In this document: piece after piece, positions 48,301 to 59,320 of the stretch
Position numbering within the stretch: position 1 is the first letter of the stretch
Layout: every line of letters begins with the position of its first letter
From: Actinia tenebrosa
Lineage: Eukaryota > Cnidaria > Anthozoa > Actiniaria > Actiniidae
Length of the DNA stretch: 64,000 nucleotides
Direction: 5' to 3'
Assembly: GCF_009602425.1 (NCBI RefSeq)
Contig: NW_022260445.1
Span: forward strand, 12,511-76,510
Made by a program: the position numbers and the translations under genes
Notes under the pieces: generated by a model
The model's database searches: none
Told to the model about the DNA's origin: nothing
What the model saw: only the letters and a program-made list of their open reading frames with translations

Positions 48301-51300
48301 TGCACACCACTCTGCCTGGAATGCATTAGCTGCTGGTACCTGCCATGGATTTGGTCTGGTTGACATGGAAAACAAGAAAGTGGTTACCACCAAGTGTACA
48401 GTTTCTGAAGAAGGTAGGTTGAAAACTATGTAGTTAATTAAACAAGACTTTCAAATAACTGCAGTATCCTAATGGTAATGCACTGGAATGGTGTTTACCA
48501 GATCACAAGTTTAACTCCTGGCCAATACACTAGTATTTTTGGGCAAAGCATAGGACTCGTATGGTACCCACTCTACAAATGGTGAAAAAATACCTCAAGA
48601 TTTGGTCAACCCAGAAAGGGCAATTCCATTTAGGAACCAACTTTTCTCCTCCAACCCCCCCTCTCCCTAACAGTGTTGAAGAGACGAATGCCGATGTGCC
48701 GCCACCAATCATTAGGTGAAACAACATTGATAATGGGGAGGGGGATTTATAGTATCGGATGATAAATTTTAGAGCAAAATTTTACAAATATTTCCATGAG
48801 ATTAGGAATTAATAATATTAGGGGTCTCATTATTTTATTCGTAGATTGTAGCTTCATAAATGGGTGGGTACCAGAATTTTGAGTGTAAATCTGACAAAAA
48901 CCCTCACAGTTACTGCATACTAAATTCTATGGAATTTAAATAAAATCACTTATTTGGAATAAAGTTTTTATCTACTTTATGCATCTTCAAATTTAGCAGA
49001 ACTCTGAATAAGTTTCTTATTCTCCAATCCACAGAACTTTCCAACACAGGAGAACCAATCGCAAGGAAGAAGTCCCTAAAAAAATCCATCAGGGACTCAT
49101 TCAGGCGTCTCCGAAGAAGCAAGAAGAAGAAGACTGAGGAAACGCCCAAGAAGGAGGGCGAAGAGGGTGAGGCAGCAGCATCATCTCCTGCCGAATCTGC
49201 TCCTCCAGTCCAACGCCTTGTGCATGAGAACCGTGTTGATGAGACCATGTTGAGCATGGTGCGCTGCATCTACTTTGTCGACACTTTTTTGAAGGATGGT
49301 AAGGCTATATAAGGCAGCAACAACTTTAATATTATCCTCAAAATAAAATTGTTGGTTTAGTATTTTTATTTAGATTTGTCATTAAATTAACATGACAAAA
49401 TGAAAACATGATTATGAAGAATACTTAATAATATTACACAATTGCAAAAGGGACTATTTGAATCTCGACTTCTATGTTTTTGAACACCACAATCATTTTG
49501 CAGTTGAATTTATACTATATAGATAATTTGCATATGAATGTAGCTACCTTGATATATACCAAAAGGTCTCTGCTTGAGAGAAACAAACTTGATTATCTCG
49601 AAATCCAGTCAGGTGTTGGTGGAGGTAACCTCTGCTAATAGCCTTCTTTTCTGAAAAAAGGAAAAACTCAAATGTGGACAAAAATTGATTACCTTTAGAC
49701 TGGAATAGACTTGTTTTTGGATTAATTGTTTTCTTCGTTTGCACTGCAACACTAAAAAAATGTCTTTTGGTTTTAGGTGTCCATCACAACCCATCCATGT
49801 GGGTTGGCACAAATGCTGGCCAGATCTTCGTCTACAATATCACTTTACCAGGAGAAGAAAACAAGGAAGAAGGATTGAAAGCAGAAATGGGAAAAGAAAT
49901 CAAACTCAGACACAAGGCTCCAGTTGTTGCCATATTTGTTGTTGACAAGGAAGGCTTGCCATTACTTGGAGACTTGGCAGATGAGGATGAGAAAGGTAAA
50001 AAAGTAGTTTCAGAATCTTTTGCCACTGCTGTTGCTGTTGTTTTATGAGGCAAAAAAGATTTTTGAAAGCCTGACTTTGATTTCCTCATTTTACTTTTGA
50101 TTCTTTTGTGCAGAAGGACAAGCAAGTGGACAGCACTCTCTTGTAATTTGCTCGGAAGAACAATTCAAGATCTTCAGTCTTCCTCACCTCAAAGCCCGCC
50201 ATAAGGAGAAGCTCACAGCTGTTGATGGTTCGCGTGTTCGCAAGATTTCCATCATTAACGCACACAGCAAAAGTGATGATTCAGGCTTGGTTTACCATTG
50301 CCTGGCTTGTCTCAGTAACCAAGGAGACCTCTCTGTGTACTCCATCCCTCACCTCAAACTTCAGCTCAAGGTGTCTTGTATGAAGAAGGAAGACAAGATT
50401 GCCATCCAGTCGCTCATCTTCACATCCAGTGGACAAGGGTTCTATCTCAGATCTCCTTCAGAACTGCAGAGATTCTCTCTCACTGCTAGTGACCTGTAAG
50501 TTTATTTATTTGTTTACAAATACTAAAATACATTTAATTCATGTTACTGTACCTTGACTTTTAAAAAAATGCCTTATCAACATGGTCAGTTTTTTGACTG
50601 CCTTTCTTACTGGCTATGAGTACTACCACCATGCATCTTTTGAGGATTTTTTTATAGCTTCTCAAGTAAATTTCGCATTAAAAATCTAATTCCTAATTCC
50701 ACAATCGATAATCCACTCCATTATTCCAAAAGAAAAAATCAAAATGTCAGTCTGGTATACCAATCTATTTATGTTGGCGAGAAAAAAAAAATTTCAGTCT
50801 GTCAGATTCACGTTGTGCTTCAGGATGAGTTTACTCAGATATAAGTAAAAGATTTACATTCTCTGGAAATGAATATGGCTGCCCCAGGAGTAAGGTACAT
50901 CCAAAGTTTAGATTGAAAGCAGTTTTGTTGCTTTTATTGAATCTCATTTGTTTTAATTGCTTTTTTTAGCCTCAAACCCGAGTGTGTCCTTGAACTTGCT
51001 GAGGGAATGAGACCACCTGAATCAGTTGAAATTGAAGTTGTAGAAGGAGAGGCAGAAGGGGAGAAGAGAGAGAGAAAAGATTCATCTTCATCTTCCTCTT
51101 CATCTTCGTCGTCATCAGATGATGAAAAGGACGAAGAGAAGAAAGCAAAGAAGGCCGAGAAGAAAAAGAAGAAGGCTGAGAAAAAGGCTGCTGCTGCTGC
51201 AGCCGCAACAGTCACTGCTGCCGAAGTAGCTGAAGAAGTTGAAGAGAAGAAAGAAGATGTTGAAGAGAAGAAAGAAGAGGTTGAAGAAGAAACAAAACCA

Positions 51301-53097
51301 GAAGAACCAGAACCAGAAAAAACAGATGAAAGTGAAATGCAAGTGGTTGTCATGCCAGATGAAGGAGTAAGCGTAAAGACTGAACAAAAGGTAGAATCTT
51401 CAACACACGAGACCTTTCACCATCAGACTTCCAATTCGGAAGTAAAAGGAATGAAAGAAGAAAATGCACTCCACTCAGAGGAGCAAACTGTCTCAGAAAG
51501 CGAGAATGCTAGATCAGTGGTCACGACAAAGCGTATTGTTACAAGCACTCGTGTCGTCAAACAGTCAACTTCACATCGCATAGTCACCTCAGAAGGAGAG
51601 ACTGTAGAGGCTATTGAAGGTTTTGAGAATCTTAAGATTCAAAATGGCGATGATAAGGTGAGCATAGTACTGTACGTTTACCAAAGCAAGGGCAGATCCA
51701 GGGGGAGGGTTGGGGGGNNNNNNNCCCCCCTGTCATTCCTGAGGTCAAATGGGCTTCCTGTGGTAAAAATGCGACTGGGATTCCTTTGCCCACAAATTTT
51801 ACCCCTGAGACCCCCCTTCAAAAAACCCTGGATCCGCCCTTGCAAAGTACAATCAATTGACCCAATTTGTCTTGGTTCAATCTCTACCCATTTTAGATCA
51901 TGTGTCATTTCCTTCTTAATTGTATCCATATGCATGTGTCCTCTCATGGGGAAGCCGTTAGCAAAGCTATGGTACTCTAGGGCATGACACGTGATCTGAA
52001 ATGAGAAAACTGTGGATTAGGTCTATAGCTGTTTGCTCCTTGAACGTTTTTGGAAATAGCTTTCTACACGAACAATATTCAGTCTCTCACTCAACTGTTA
52101 AATTACCTGCTGATGTTAAAAATCATTTCTTAGGTTAATGATGCTGAAGAAGTTGTAGATGAGGTGAGTAGCAAGTTCTAATTTCCATTATCTAGATATT
52201 ATTATAAGCAATTATGAAAAATTTTGACTTCACTTTACTTATTACTTTAAACAAGATTTGTAGGAGCACTTGGATTTTACAATCACTTGGGCATTTATAG
52301 TTGGAAGGTTGAAATGTCCTTTATGGATTATCAATACAACTTGAGACATTAACAAGTATATAGGTTTGCTGCTATATCTCATCTCATTTATTTTCTATTT
52401 CTGTCTCTCCTGTTTTGCTTTAAATACACTTTCTGAGCCTAATATTATTTTAGATTCTACAGGGTATTTAAATTCAATATATACCAGTGTTAGGATACAG
52501 AGGTGTTTTTGGTTTAGGCCTCAGTCAATACCTCGTACCAAGATTATTTCTTAATAAAACCCTTGTATTGATTTCCTAGAGAAATTTTCCTGGGGGGAAA
52601 AAAAAATAGGCAGTCTTTTCTTGTGCAAAAAAGCATCCATTGTTTTGTTCCTCCAGAACAATTCCCCTCAGGATTCAGTGCAAGGGGTCTATCAATAGCG
52701 CAGCGTGCTGATTCTAAAAATAGCTTAAAGATTCGGACAAACATTGCATTCTGTTTAACCACTACGAGGATTATACGAACCGATTTTATTATTTTTACTG
52801 AAAGTTACGATAATAACCCATGTAAACTAAGATCAACTGCGATCGGCTGTGAAAATTATCTGCTGAAAGTAAACTTGTAAGTTTGTTTGTCCGAATTTTG
52901 CCTTTGTCTTCGTTTTTATGACGTCATGGCTGCGCTGCGCTATTAGCTTCTCCCTGGGAATAGATTATACACTGTCGTAACAAACCCTAGCCCCAGATAC
53001 ATTCATCCACATATCTGCACAAATGCTTAGCTTGCCATTGTAAGTTGATTGTGTTATTTATGGTCATTGCTTCTAGGTTGAGCACGCTACAAGCTGA
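36396..53097 (+). CDS. LLGL: LLGL (lethal giant larvae) WD40 polarity protein
   Basis: LLGL is a cortical, basolateral cell-polarity scaffold regulated by aPKC and related to tomosyn. Exons: 36396-36485, 36563-36660, 37942-38023, 41041-41159, 42193-42336, 43871-43943, 44615-45023, 45811-45880, 46251-46398, 47019-47086, 47664-47973, 48149-48413, 49035-49298, 49777-49995, 50114-50495, 50970-51657, 52134-52163 and 53077-53097 (TGA), giving 1159 residues. It starts MLKLVRRYRGK. WD40 propeller blocks include LFVFNKTIEHGFPHKPSALA, GYKKGLIVLW, GPFPCKAITKVEW, GGMPRASYGD, HEDGSVRFWD and WPPFKKVGNYDPYTDDPRF. The aPKC target hinge is KKSLKKSIRDSFRRLRRSKK with serines at about 639, 643 and 647, spaced as in other LLGL proteins. 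STXBP5 is less likely: no C-terminal R-SNARE is seen. Intron 2 is U12-type. The C-terminal tail is unusual (findings). One n at 46314 lies in TTN. Confidence 0.94.
36661..37941 (+). other. U12-type GT-AG intron (LLGL intron 2)
   Basis: The donor after AGAAT is GTATCCTTTC, an exact U12 GT-type 5' splice site. TTCTTTAAC at 37919-37927 matches 8 of 9 positions of the U12 branch consensus, with the branch A 15 nt before the exon, and the acceptor AACAG is close behind. The junction gives GTLRIYGKPGVEL, collinear with human AVKIYGAPGVEF. Confidence 0.92.
38024..41040 (+). other. LLGL intron 3, gene-free
   Basis: Three kilobases of AT-rich intron with no supported exon or named repeat. Open frames such as 38798-39061 and 40080-40298 have no family similarity. 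Two n bases lie at 40462 and 40648. Confidence 0.6.
41260..41380. repeat. MITE family A, eroded copy in LLGL intron 4
   Basis: GTTTCAGGCCATATGTCATT..CCCTTGAG and AAACAAGGAATGTGGTTCTC..AGAGATGACAC keep the paired core of the family. Confidence 0.6.
46460..46545. repeat. MITE family A fragment in LLGL intron 9
   Basis: GTCTTGGTGTAATGTTTTTC and CATTTTAGACTT match the family left end; only part of the element is present. It is followed by a GATAATGA tract at 46543-46560. Confidence 0.6.
47533..47630. repeat. MITE family A fragment in LLGL intron 10
   Basis: CTTGGGCGTAATGTTTTCCC and ATTTCAGACTGTGTCAT are close to the end of the copy at 5393; the right end is lost. Confidence 0.7.
51687..51845. 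repeat. Palindromic element with GCAAGGGC ends, in LLGL intron 16
   Basis: The left GCAAGGGCAGATCCAGGGGG pairs with the right AACCCTGGATCCGCCCTTGC. Unresolved bases (nnnnnnn at 51718-51724) sit in a G/C run. It starts about 30 bp after the exon-16 donor. Confidence 0.85.
51869..52012. repeat. MITE family A copy in LLGL intron 16
   Basis: GATCATGTGTCATTTCC and ATCCATATGCATGTGTCC on the left pair with TACTCTAGGGCATGACACGT followed by GATCTGAAATGAG on the right. It is adjacent to the previous palindrome. Confidence 0.8.
52540..52950. repeat. Repeat relics in LLGL intron 17
   Basis: 52540-52690 (CTTGTGCAAAAAAGCATCC, CCATTGTTTTGTTCCTCCAG) is related to 57000-57130. 52690-52950 is an inverted repeat in which ATCAATAGCGCAGCGTG and AGATTCGGACAAACATT pair with GTTTGTTTGTCCGAATTTTG and GCTGCGCTGCGCTATTAG. 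Confidence 0.6.
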
Positions 53098-54122
53098 AAT
53101 ACCAAGCCATTCCTAAGCTCACTCATTTAGAACAGGTTCCTATCCATTCTTTTGTTTTGTTGAATTTTAGTGCTTGGAATTTTTATTTGCTTAAATTTTA
53201 AATCTAAAGCAGAAGAAAAACCTCTAAAATCAAAAAATAATAAAATAACATTTTAAAAAAAAACCACAATTATTATTAACCAAAAGGATAAAACCTTTCA
53301 TTTTAAGCTGCTAATTATTAATTTGCAATTTCCTATTTTCTCATCATTTTTTAACGTTTCTTATTTTTCTAATGTTCTCTTTTATAATTCTTACAATAAT
53401 TTTTACCCTAATTTTAAAATTAATACTGAATGGCTGCACAAAATTGATCAAAAAATCTTCAAGGTTCTAAAACTGATTTTGAAAAGAGAAATTTTCCATT
53501 ACAGTTTCATTCCAAATAATATCATGTCACTCGGATGTAGGATGTCAAACTTTAATCTTGCACTTAGAGCAAGAATAGATGTTATATCAAAATTACATGA
53601 CTTACAGCTTGATGTATTTATCATGATATCTATTGCTAATTATGCAAGGTTTTTGGTATATTGCACCCTAAATAATATATGAGCATAATTTATACATAAA
53701 CTATATAAACCGTTAAACTAAAATAACTAATAAAATGCACTCTTTTCACTTCCCAGCATAAACCTTCACGTAATGAAAGCCATATCACATTTTGTGAGTG
53801 CCATTATTTCTTCTTCTTTTCTTGTACTAAATTTTCATTATTCCAAAAAGTTGTGCCGCTAATTTTGTTAACAACGCAGCCTTAATTAGATTAATACACT
53901 GCTAATGAAATGGGTTTCACTAATACTCTGATTATAAAGCTTATATCTTGTACTCATTTATTATTCATGAGCTCATCGATCAACCAGGGTTTCTTATTTG
54001 TACCATGTGCAGTAGTTTGAAACCCCCATCAAATACAACTGCACCAATTTCAAAGTACTAGAACTTTGAAATAAAAACAAACCATAACAGAGTATAAGAT
54101 GTCATGTCAAATACTCGTCAAT

Positions 54123-54203
54123 GTATTCTATTGGGGTTTCAAAATATTCGTGGAATTGGCAAATTTGAAATTCCACTCCCATTTTGAAACCCCAATAGAA
54201 TAC
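54123..54203. repeat. Short exact hairpin
   Basis: GTATTCTATTGGGGTTTCAA and its exact complement TTGAAACCCCAATAGAATAC flank a loop that itself contains GGAATTGGC..TGAAATTCC. A further, weaker relative (GTTTGAAACCCCCATCAAAT) is near 54015. Confidence 0.85.
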
Positions 54204-54897
54204 AACAACTTGTATTTGAAACATCACTTCTAAATCAGCTCTCTTGTCTTGAATAAATAATCTAACTCATCATTTGACTACTAATCTTATATCCTTAATA
54301 GTCTCTTGGCATTTTAATGCTGAACATTTCAAGTGCCTTTGCATGAGTAATCCATATAACAACTCACTTCAAAAACTAATGACAGTCGTCCTGAAAATGA
54401 GAATATTAATGATGGGGTAACCCAGTTGGCCTACTTTATCTTATTTGTAGTGAATGTTTTTGTCTGTAGGCTGCACTTTTCAAAGGGTCAGGGGGATGAC
54501 TTGGTAAAATTAAATTTTAATTTTAAGCATAAATCAAAAGCGACAAGTACTGCATCCTATCTTTTTTTCATTTATTTTTGAATCTTCGACACAAAACTCC
54601 TTGGCTGGTGATGTAGTAATTGACCATTCTTCTTTATCAAGATCTATTTCCTAATGCAGTTTGATTCATTGACAATGATAGCAACTTAAACTTAAATCTT
54701 TTTGTCTGATTATAACCAACTCTTAAATGACTTCTTATAGTCTTAAAACATCCATTGACTGTTGAGTTCTTTTAAACCTTAAATTAACACTGTAGAGACT
54801 TTTGCACCATCACGTGATGGCAGCCATGCCTCCTGATGTCATGGATCACGTGTTAGTGTGAAGTCTCTTAGTCTTTTTAACCTTTGGTCTAACCTAT

Positions 54898-55036
54898 AGA
54901 GTACAAACACTAAAAGTGTGCAACACTTTGCACTATTTAGTAATAAACAGTAAGCAATTGAAAACAATAGGATTAGCAAAATTTAGCAGTATTTAGTGGT
55001 ATTTATGTTGCACACCTATAGTGTTTGTACTCTACT
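54898..55036. repeat. Palindromic element with AGAGTACAAACACT ends
   Basis: The left AGAGTACAAACACTAAAAGT and GTGCAACAC pair with the right TGTTGCACACCTATAGTG and TTTGTACTCT. A shorter relative (TTTTGCACTATTTAGCACTA) is at 56605-56690. Confidence 0.8.
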
Positions 55037-55184
55037 ATAAATGTGTTTTCTTAGGCTATCCTTTTAAGTTATGGATACATTTTATTTTCTTGCTTTTTGT
55101 ATCTGTTTGCTATCCCATTGAACTAAGAAACACTCACTCAATACAAAGTTTTTAACTACTGTCATAAGGATATTCCTATTTTTG

Positions 55185-55290
55185 GGACATTTTCCATTTC
55201 AGTGCATGTGTTATTTCTTGAGTATTTCTTTGTTTACCAATAATGTTTGCAGATTATTTCATCCCAGAGTGATGACATAATCTGAATTGG
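55185..55290. repeat. MITE family A, diverged copy
   Basis: GGGACATTTTCCATTTCAGT and GCATGTGTTATTTCTTGAG on the left; ATCCCAGAGTGATGACATA and ATCTGAATTGG on the right. Confidence 0.65.
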
Positions 55291-55468
55291 TAAATCATGC
55301 CGCACTAAATTGGCCAAGAGGATAGGATTTTCCTTAATTATGATGCAAAAAAAGTAATGAAAGGTTTTCTGCTACTCTGTCTCTCAGCCATAAACGACAC
55401 CATAGCAACAGATACAAGGGCAATCGTTCCTTGAATATCAAATCCAATATTTTTTGCTTCTGTTATAG

Positions 55469-55588
55469 ATGGATGNACTTGAATGTGAGAAGAGAAGATC
55501 CAAGGGGAAAGGGTTTACATGTCCTGGAAAACTTAACACTAGACGTTCAGCTGAGATGCAAGCAGCCAAAAACCTTGACGATGCATAA
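55469..55588 (+). CDS. LLGL: Possible alternative last exon of LLGL
   Basis: A 120-bp open stretch begins right after a good acceptor (TTGCTTCTGTTATAG) and ends in TAA. Joined to exon 17 (ends 52163, phase 0) it adds 39 residues, starting MDxLECEKRRSKGKG and ending AAKNLDDA, in place of the six residues VEHATS made by the exon at 53077-53097. The sequence is basic and looks coding, but I recognise no domain. It fits mutually exclusive last exons, each followed by its own poly(A) site; an AATAAA at 53239-53244 lies 142 bp after the first stop and another at 56543 follows the second. Confidence 0.6.
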   Translation: MDXLECEKRRSKGKGFTCPGKLNTRRSAEMQAAKNLDDA

Positions 55589-57198
55589 AATAACCATTAA
55601 TGATAGCTGAAGATTTCAGATTCTACTACTTCTTTATTCAGGGGGGGAGGGTAGGTAGAGTATTGGTTAGCCTAGAGAATGTTGATGAAACTGGACTGAT
55701 GATTACAAATGTAGCCAACAGTCCATTTTCTTGGACTTTTCCTCACCAACTAGGGTGGGGTAGGGGAAGCTAATATTCACTTACTCTCTTGACGAGGCGC
55801 CTAAGAAGCCATAGGAACTGAAATTAATATTTTGCAGGCAATAGACAGAATANTATTATCATACTAAGATAGCAGCATGTTTACCTTAACTTATAGCCAG
55901 CGTACCTTCGTGTGAGCAGACTCGTATTTTAGCAATGTGCAGAGTTGAATGAGCTGATTGCATGATTATTAATATTAGTTTGTTATTAGTAGTCGTTTGA
56001 TTTCCAAGGTATTTGTTTTGCGTTTGTGCACTCAGTCCTACTTTCTGTTGTGCAAGGAGTTTTTTAAATTACATTTTGTGCAGCCTATTGGCTGTATTAG
56101 TTATTTTTAATCGATTTAATAATGGAATGTTGATTTTAGCATTAATAGGGGGTGACGAAGGCCTATAGGAAGCATTTTATAGAAATACTTCATGCATCGT
56201 ACATAAGTTACAGCTCACGTTGTCATGGCAATCCAGAGCTTACGACTACTACCTTAACACAAACACGGCATACTTCAACAAAAATTAATTCATGTCTTCA
56301 AATTTCCCATATACACTTTCTAAAATGCCTTGTTTTGGACCATTTTAGCATCAACCATAGCTAACCTTAATTCACGATCATTCATATTGCACCTATCAGG
56401 AACTGTCGGCCCTCTAGTAAGTTTTCCTTTTTATCTTTGATAGTTTATATTATGCTTTTGTTTTAAAATGTAGGGTAGTTAATTTTCTTAAACATCCAAG
56501 TTTAAGCCCTTTTAGAATTCTTTTTATGAATGTATGTAAGAATAAAAGTCTCATTACTAGTTTATTCAATGTGTTATTTCATGGTCATCGCCTGGGAGCA
56601 TCACTTTGATAGAGCACACAAAATTTTGCACTATTTAGCACTAATTAAACAATGGAAATAGAATGAGTGCTATTTAGGTTGTATACTGGCTGTGTACAGT
56701 GATCACAAACGGCATTTCTGCTATCCTTGCATGAACAATATATAGAATCTCTTGAGTATTTTGACTTTTGAAAAACAAAATTTTAGGATAGGGAATAACA
56801 AAAATTTGTAATGGGATTTTAAAAGTTCAGAAAGAATAATTGATACATTTTTTCCCCTGAAAGGTTTGAGTTCATAAAGAAAAACAATTTTTAATGAGAA
56901 TACACTTTTATTTTTCATCCCAATTTCATCCCCAGAACTTTAAAACCAGTGCACTGAATGACACAAGACTAATAATCTTTAGTAGATCCTAATTCCATTG
57001 TTTTCTTTTGTGTCTATATACCTGAGAGAATTTGTTCTGGGGGACATAACAATAAGCCGTCTTCATGCAAAAAAAAAAAAATCCATTGTTTTTTCCCTCG
57101 CAACAGTTCTTCTAGGAAATAATAAATGTAAGGGATTGACTATTTCTCCTTGACTAATATTTTTTACTTCACCGGTTAACTGCCTTCACTCTATTAGG

Positions 57199-57386
57199 AC
57201 GTTTGCACGATGGCGTCATTGACCTCTACATACTACCAGACTTCCTTGCACACTTTCTTTTGCCTCAGTTAATTAGTACCAATTGTCTTACTATTCTCAT
57301 GAGGAAATACAAATTTAAACAAGAAAGAAAATTCGCGAAGCATCTTGGTAGTGGGAGTCAAATGACGCCATAATGCAAACGTCCTA
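57199..57386. repeat. Palindromic MITE with TTA-flanked ends
   Basis: The left GGACGTTTGCACGATGGCGTCA pairs with the right TGACGCCATAATGCAAACGTCC, and the flanks read ..CTATTA and TATTG.., consistent with a TA or TTA target duplication. An older relative, sharing TTTACTATTCTCATGA and AAATACAAATTTGAAAA, is at about 6765-6880. Confidence 0.8.
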
Positions 57387-57477
57387 TTGTATTTTGAACT
57401 ACTCATTACTTAGATGGAGCGGTCAAATTTCATGCAAGTTACATTTGGGACCAAGTGATGTACACCTCTAGCTAGTT

Positions 57478-57630
57478 CATAATGTTTTCCCATTTCAGAG
57501 CACGTCATTCCCTTGAGAATAAGATTCTTTGAGCTGTGTACATATGGATTCATGTGCCTTGACTTAACAAAGAAATGATACTCTAGGGAGTTTACTACTG
57601 TAGTCCGAAATGGAAAAACATTTCACCTTC
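57478..57630. repeat. MITE family A copy
   Basis: ATAATGTTTTCCCATTTCAG, GTCATTCCCTTGAGAATAAG, then AACAAAGAAATGATACTCTA and GTCCGAAATGGAAAAACAT. All parts are in family order. Confidence 0.8.
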
Positions 57631-57869
57631 ATTTTTTCTCTTTATTCATGCAGGCAAAATTTAAGGGGGGTGGGGGTCCTGTTTCGAGATTGGGAATCAG
57701 TCCTTACTCTAAGTAATGAACGATGACCAGTCATTAATGTAGGGTTTCGCAGCACCCATGTTAGCTGTATATGGCAAAACTATTGGAGTGAAGTCATTTA
57801 ACCCATGAAATAGATATTGGACTAACACACTTTAGTAAACCCTAATTTCATTGTTTTCTTTTGTGTCTA

Positions 57870-58038
57870 CAGTCGAACCTCTATCAAGCGGTAACCCCTG
57901 GGGAAACATCAGTCGACCGCTTAATAGAGGTCAAGTTTACAGTAAATAAAGTAAGAAAAGCGAATTTCGGGAAATTATTAAGCGACCGCTTAAGGGTGTG
58001 ACCGCTAAATAGAGGGCCGCTTAATAGAGGTTTGACTG
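57870..58038. mobile_element. Pogo-like MITE with TA target-site duplication
   Basis: A 169-bp element running from CAGTCGAACCTCTAT to ATAGAGGTTTGACTG, flanked on both sides by TA (57868-57869 and 58039-58040). Inner blocks CGACCGCTTAATAGAGG and GACCGCTTAAGG repeat in both orientations. CAGT-ending inverted repeats with TA duplications are typical of the pogo/Tigger branch of Tc1-mariner transposons. No transposase is present. Confidence 0.85.
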
Positions 58039-59049
58039 TATTCGACTATTACACGTTGACTAGATTTTTATTTCACGGCCCTAATGCCTTTACTTTAACA
58101 TGGCTTTTGTAACAATCCTCTTCACCCCTCTTCAGAATACCCCATACTTAAATATAAGAGTAAAATCTTTTCTCAGTCAAAACAATTTCGTACCAGGTCT
58201 CGGACCCAACTTTTTTGGCTTTTTGGAGAGCATCACGAGATGGGAACGAGATTGATGACAAAGCCTAGTAGAGTTAGTACAAAAATAACAATTTCCCAAA
58301 ACGTGGTTTAAACCACATATTAAATATATAGATTTTCACTCATTTAAATTAATGTCTTACATGCGTTGACTTTTACCTATGATGTACGCTATATTTTCAC
58401 GACTGAAACTTAAGTAAAACTGTCTATGAATGACTATCAAATCCTCGTATACCGCTATTTCAAAAACTTAGAGCCTTGTTCACAGGCTACAAAAACTAGA
58501 ATGGTGGAAAAAAGTCTAATATGTTACTTAGTAAATCGATCAGAATTCATCAGTAAATTTGAAATCGTAAAAACTGTCGGGCAAACAAGACGAACACGTC
58601 AAATTGAGATCTATTAAGCAGAGGAGAATCGCTAAAAAGCAGATACTTTAAATCGATTAGAATTCGTTTTAGTTGAGAAATTGTCAAAAACTCAAAACTG
58701 CCGAGCATTTATCAGTGTAGCAACTCGTTTCTTATTTGGTTTATGTACCATAGACAAAGGTCAGTGACGGTTTGATTTTGTCTGATCAGTTGCCCAGTGA
58801 TGAACGACTAATATTTATGGCCAAATGATACTGAGGGCGAAGATTAGAATATGTATTGACATTGTAAATGTCTTTGGATATGGTATTTATAAATCAAAGC
58901 CGGGCCATTGAAATACTTAAAATGGATCAGGGCTTGTTACTGGCATCTCATGCAGTATCATCATATATTGTTGTAAATCATCGTCCTGCAGCATCAGCAT
59001 GAACGACTAGGATAGAAGATACGCAAGACAGTGTCCCAACATATTTTTC

Positions 59050-59320
59050 GCGGTACAATTTCTTTACCTTCTGATGTTCAACGTTTTGTTATGGTTTCTA
59101 CCATACATCGTGCGTGATCTTGCAAATCTTTTCGCAATTTCATGTGTAGAGTTTATGTTACAGTTTGTTAAGGATTAAACGTGTCGTACAATTGTACGAT
59201 TTCTTTACCTTCTGATGTTCAAGGTTTTTTCATGGTTTCTACCATCCATAGTGCATTATCTTGCAAACCCTTTCGCAATTTCATGTGTAGAGTTTATGGT
59301 ACAGTTTGTTAAGCATTAAA
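59050..59320. repeat. Direct duplication in the 3' flank of the ankyrin gene
   Basis: The block TTTCTTTACCTTCTGATGTT..CATGTGTAGAGTTTATG..ACAGTTTGTTAAG..ATTAAA occurs at about 59058-59178 and 59199-59320 at roughly 90 per cent identity. On the minus strand it lies just beyond the stop codon, so it is probably within or next to the 3' UTR. Confidence 0.88.

Noticed and set aside
53323-53682. 119-codon plus-strand frame after the first LLGL stop
   Set aside because: It is very AT-rich with Asn/Phe/Ile bias and no family similarity; likely 3' UTR or intron.
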